From positions 1 to 14,624 of the forward strand of contig JACMKW010000043.1 in NCBI GenBank assembly GCA_014379885.1: a DNA stretch of 14,624 nucleotides. Reading direction: 5' to 3'. Positions 14,127 through 14,624 of the stretch are shown here, piece by piece. The position numbers and the translations under genes were made by a program. The notes beneath the pieces are model-generated. The model made no database searches, was not told the origin of the DNA, and saw only the letters and a program-made list of their open reading frames with translations. Every line of letters begins with the position of its first letter. Within the stretch, counting starts at the first letter, position 1. This stretch comes from Rhizobacter sp. (GTDB taxonomy: Bacteria > Pseudomonadota > Gammaproteobacteria > Burkholderiales > Burkholderiaceae).

Positions 14127-14624
14127 TCAGCGTGTGGCGGTCCCTTCCCCGCGAAAAGCCCCCGGGGTCTCCCCCGTCCAGCCGCGAAAGGCGCGGTGAA
14201 ACGACGCCGTGCTGTCAAAGCCGAGCTTCGCGCTGATGACGTTGATGGGTTCGTCGCCTTTGGTGAGCATCTGCAGCGCCTGGTCGCGCCGGTATTCGTC
14301 TTTCACGCGCTGGAAGCTGGTGCCTTCGTCGGCGAGGCGGCGGTGCAGCGTGCGTGCGGACACGCACAAGACCTCGGCCGCGCTCTCGGCCGTGGCGGGC
14401 AGCGGCAGGCGCTCGGCCAGGTAGGTCCGCAGGCGCTGGCTCATGCGAGCTTTGCGCTGCTCGGCGAAGAGCCAGTCACCGGGCGCGCGCAGCAAGAATT
14501 CGTTCAGATCGGTTTTGCTGCGACGGATCGGAAGCTGCAGCAGCCCGGCATCCAGGTGCAGCGCCGCCTGCGCCTGGTTGAAGAACACCGGGCCGGGGTA
14601 GAGCGCCTGGTAGTCGGCAGCGAA
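14127..14624 (-). CDS. AraC-family transcriptional regulator (partial, N-terminus beyond the window)
   Basis: The frame runs open from the window end to a stop at 14127-14129, giving 165 residues. The C-terminal domain is a double helix-turn-helix of the AraC type: SAAEVLCVSARTLHRRLADE is the first, and GFDSTASFHRAFRGWTGETP the second with its typical closing turn. The segment before it, with DYQALYPGPVFF and LPIRR, matches the tail of the arabinose-binding-like sensor domain found in AraC regulators of the OruR type. The gene reads toward the esterase, which may be its target or partner. The N-terminal sensor domain is not visible. Confidence 0.87.
   Translation of the reverse strand, partial: FAADYQALYPGPVFFNQAQAALHLDAGLLQLPIRRSKTDLNEFLLRAPGDWLFAEQRKARMSQRLRTYLAERLPLPATAESAAEVLCVSARTLHRRLADEGTSFQRVKDEYRRDQALQMLTKGDEPINVISAKLGFDSTASFHRAFRGWTGETPGAFRGEGTATR

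Overview
The window looks like a chromosomal segment of a high-GC betaproteobacterium of the order Burkholderiales (Comamonadaceae or a close relative). The grounds are GC-rich codon use, an AmpG/M48 pair, a GlpR/DeoR-type tail, and the kind of hairpin-rich dispersed repeats I associate with this group. The placement is inference from style, not from a search.

Layout. Bases 1-102 are the last 33 codons of a probable DeoR/GlpR-family regulator. About 880 bases without a credible gene follow (103-986): a composite repeat of at least eight hairpins, bounded by two A/T-rich stem-loops (153-658), then smaller dispersed repeats that run up to the next gene. Next come an AmpG-like muropeptide permease (987-2576, +) and a secreted M48 zinc protease (2657-3556, +). 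A large lipoprotein of unknown function (3626-5602, -) converges on the protease; its likely terminator sits against the protease stop codon.

The most unusual part is 5820-10956 (+). It is a compact three-gene unit: a class III adenylate cyclase with a TolB-like domain and TPR repeats, a PAP2/vanadium-haloperoxidase-fold protein with an N-terminal (Gly-Gly-Phe)n tract, and a subtilisin-family protease without signal peptide whose catalytic domain carries a large insertion. The last two genes overlap by ATGA. A CRP/FNR-family regulator (10943-11593, -) runs into the protease gene with a 14-base tail-to-tail overlap. It keeps the cNMP phosphate-binding residues and the RExxxR recognition helix of true CRP. 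The cyclase keeps every residue needed to make cAMP, so maker and sensor of one second messenger may lie side by side. A sigma-54-like promoter precedes the cyclase. This is my candidate for an undescribed system; its function is unknown.

The right end is ordinary regulatory and metabolic ground. A LuxR-type regulator (11660-12331, -) lies upstream of the CRP gene on the same strand. An alpha/beta hydrolase of proline-iminopeptidase type (12489-13421, +) diverges from it across a short region holding a TGTGA-N5-TCACA palindrome. A YpfH/EstB-type carboxylesterase (13425-14087, -) follows, and an AraC-family regulator (14127 to beyond the window end, -) lies just upstream of the esterase. No rRNA, tRNA, CRISPR array, transposase or integrase was seen.
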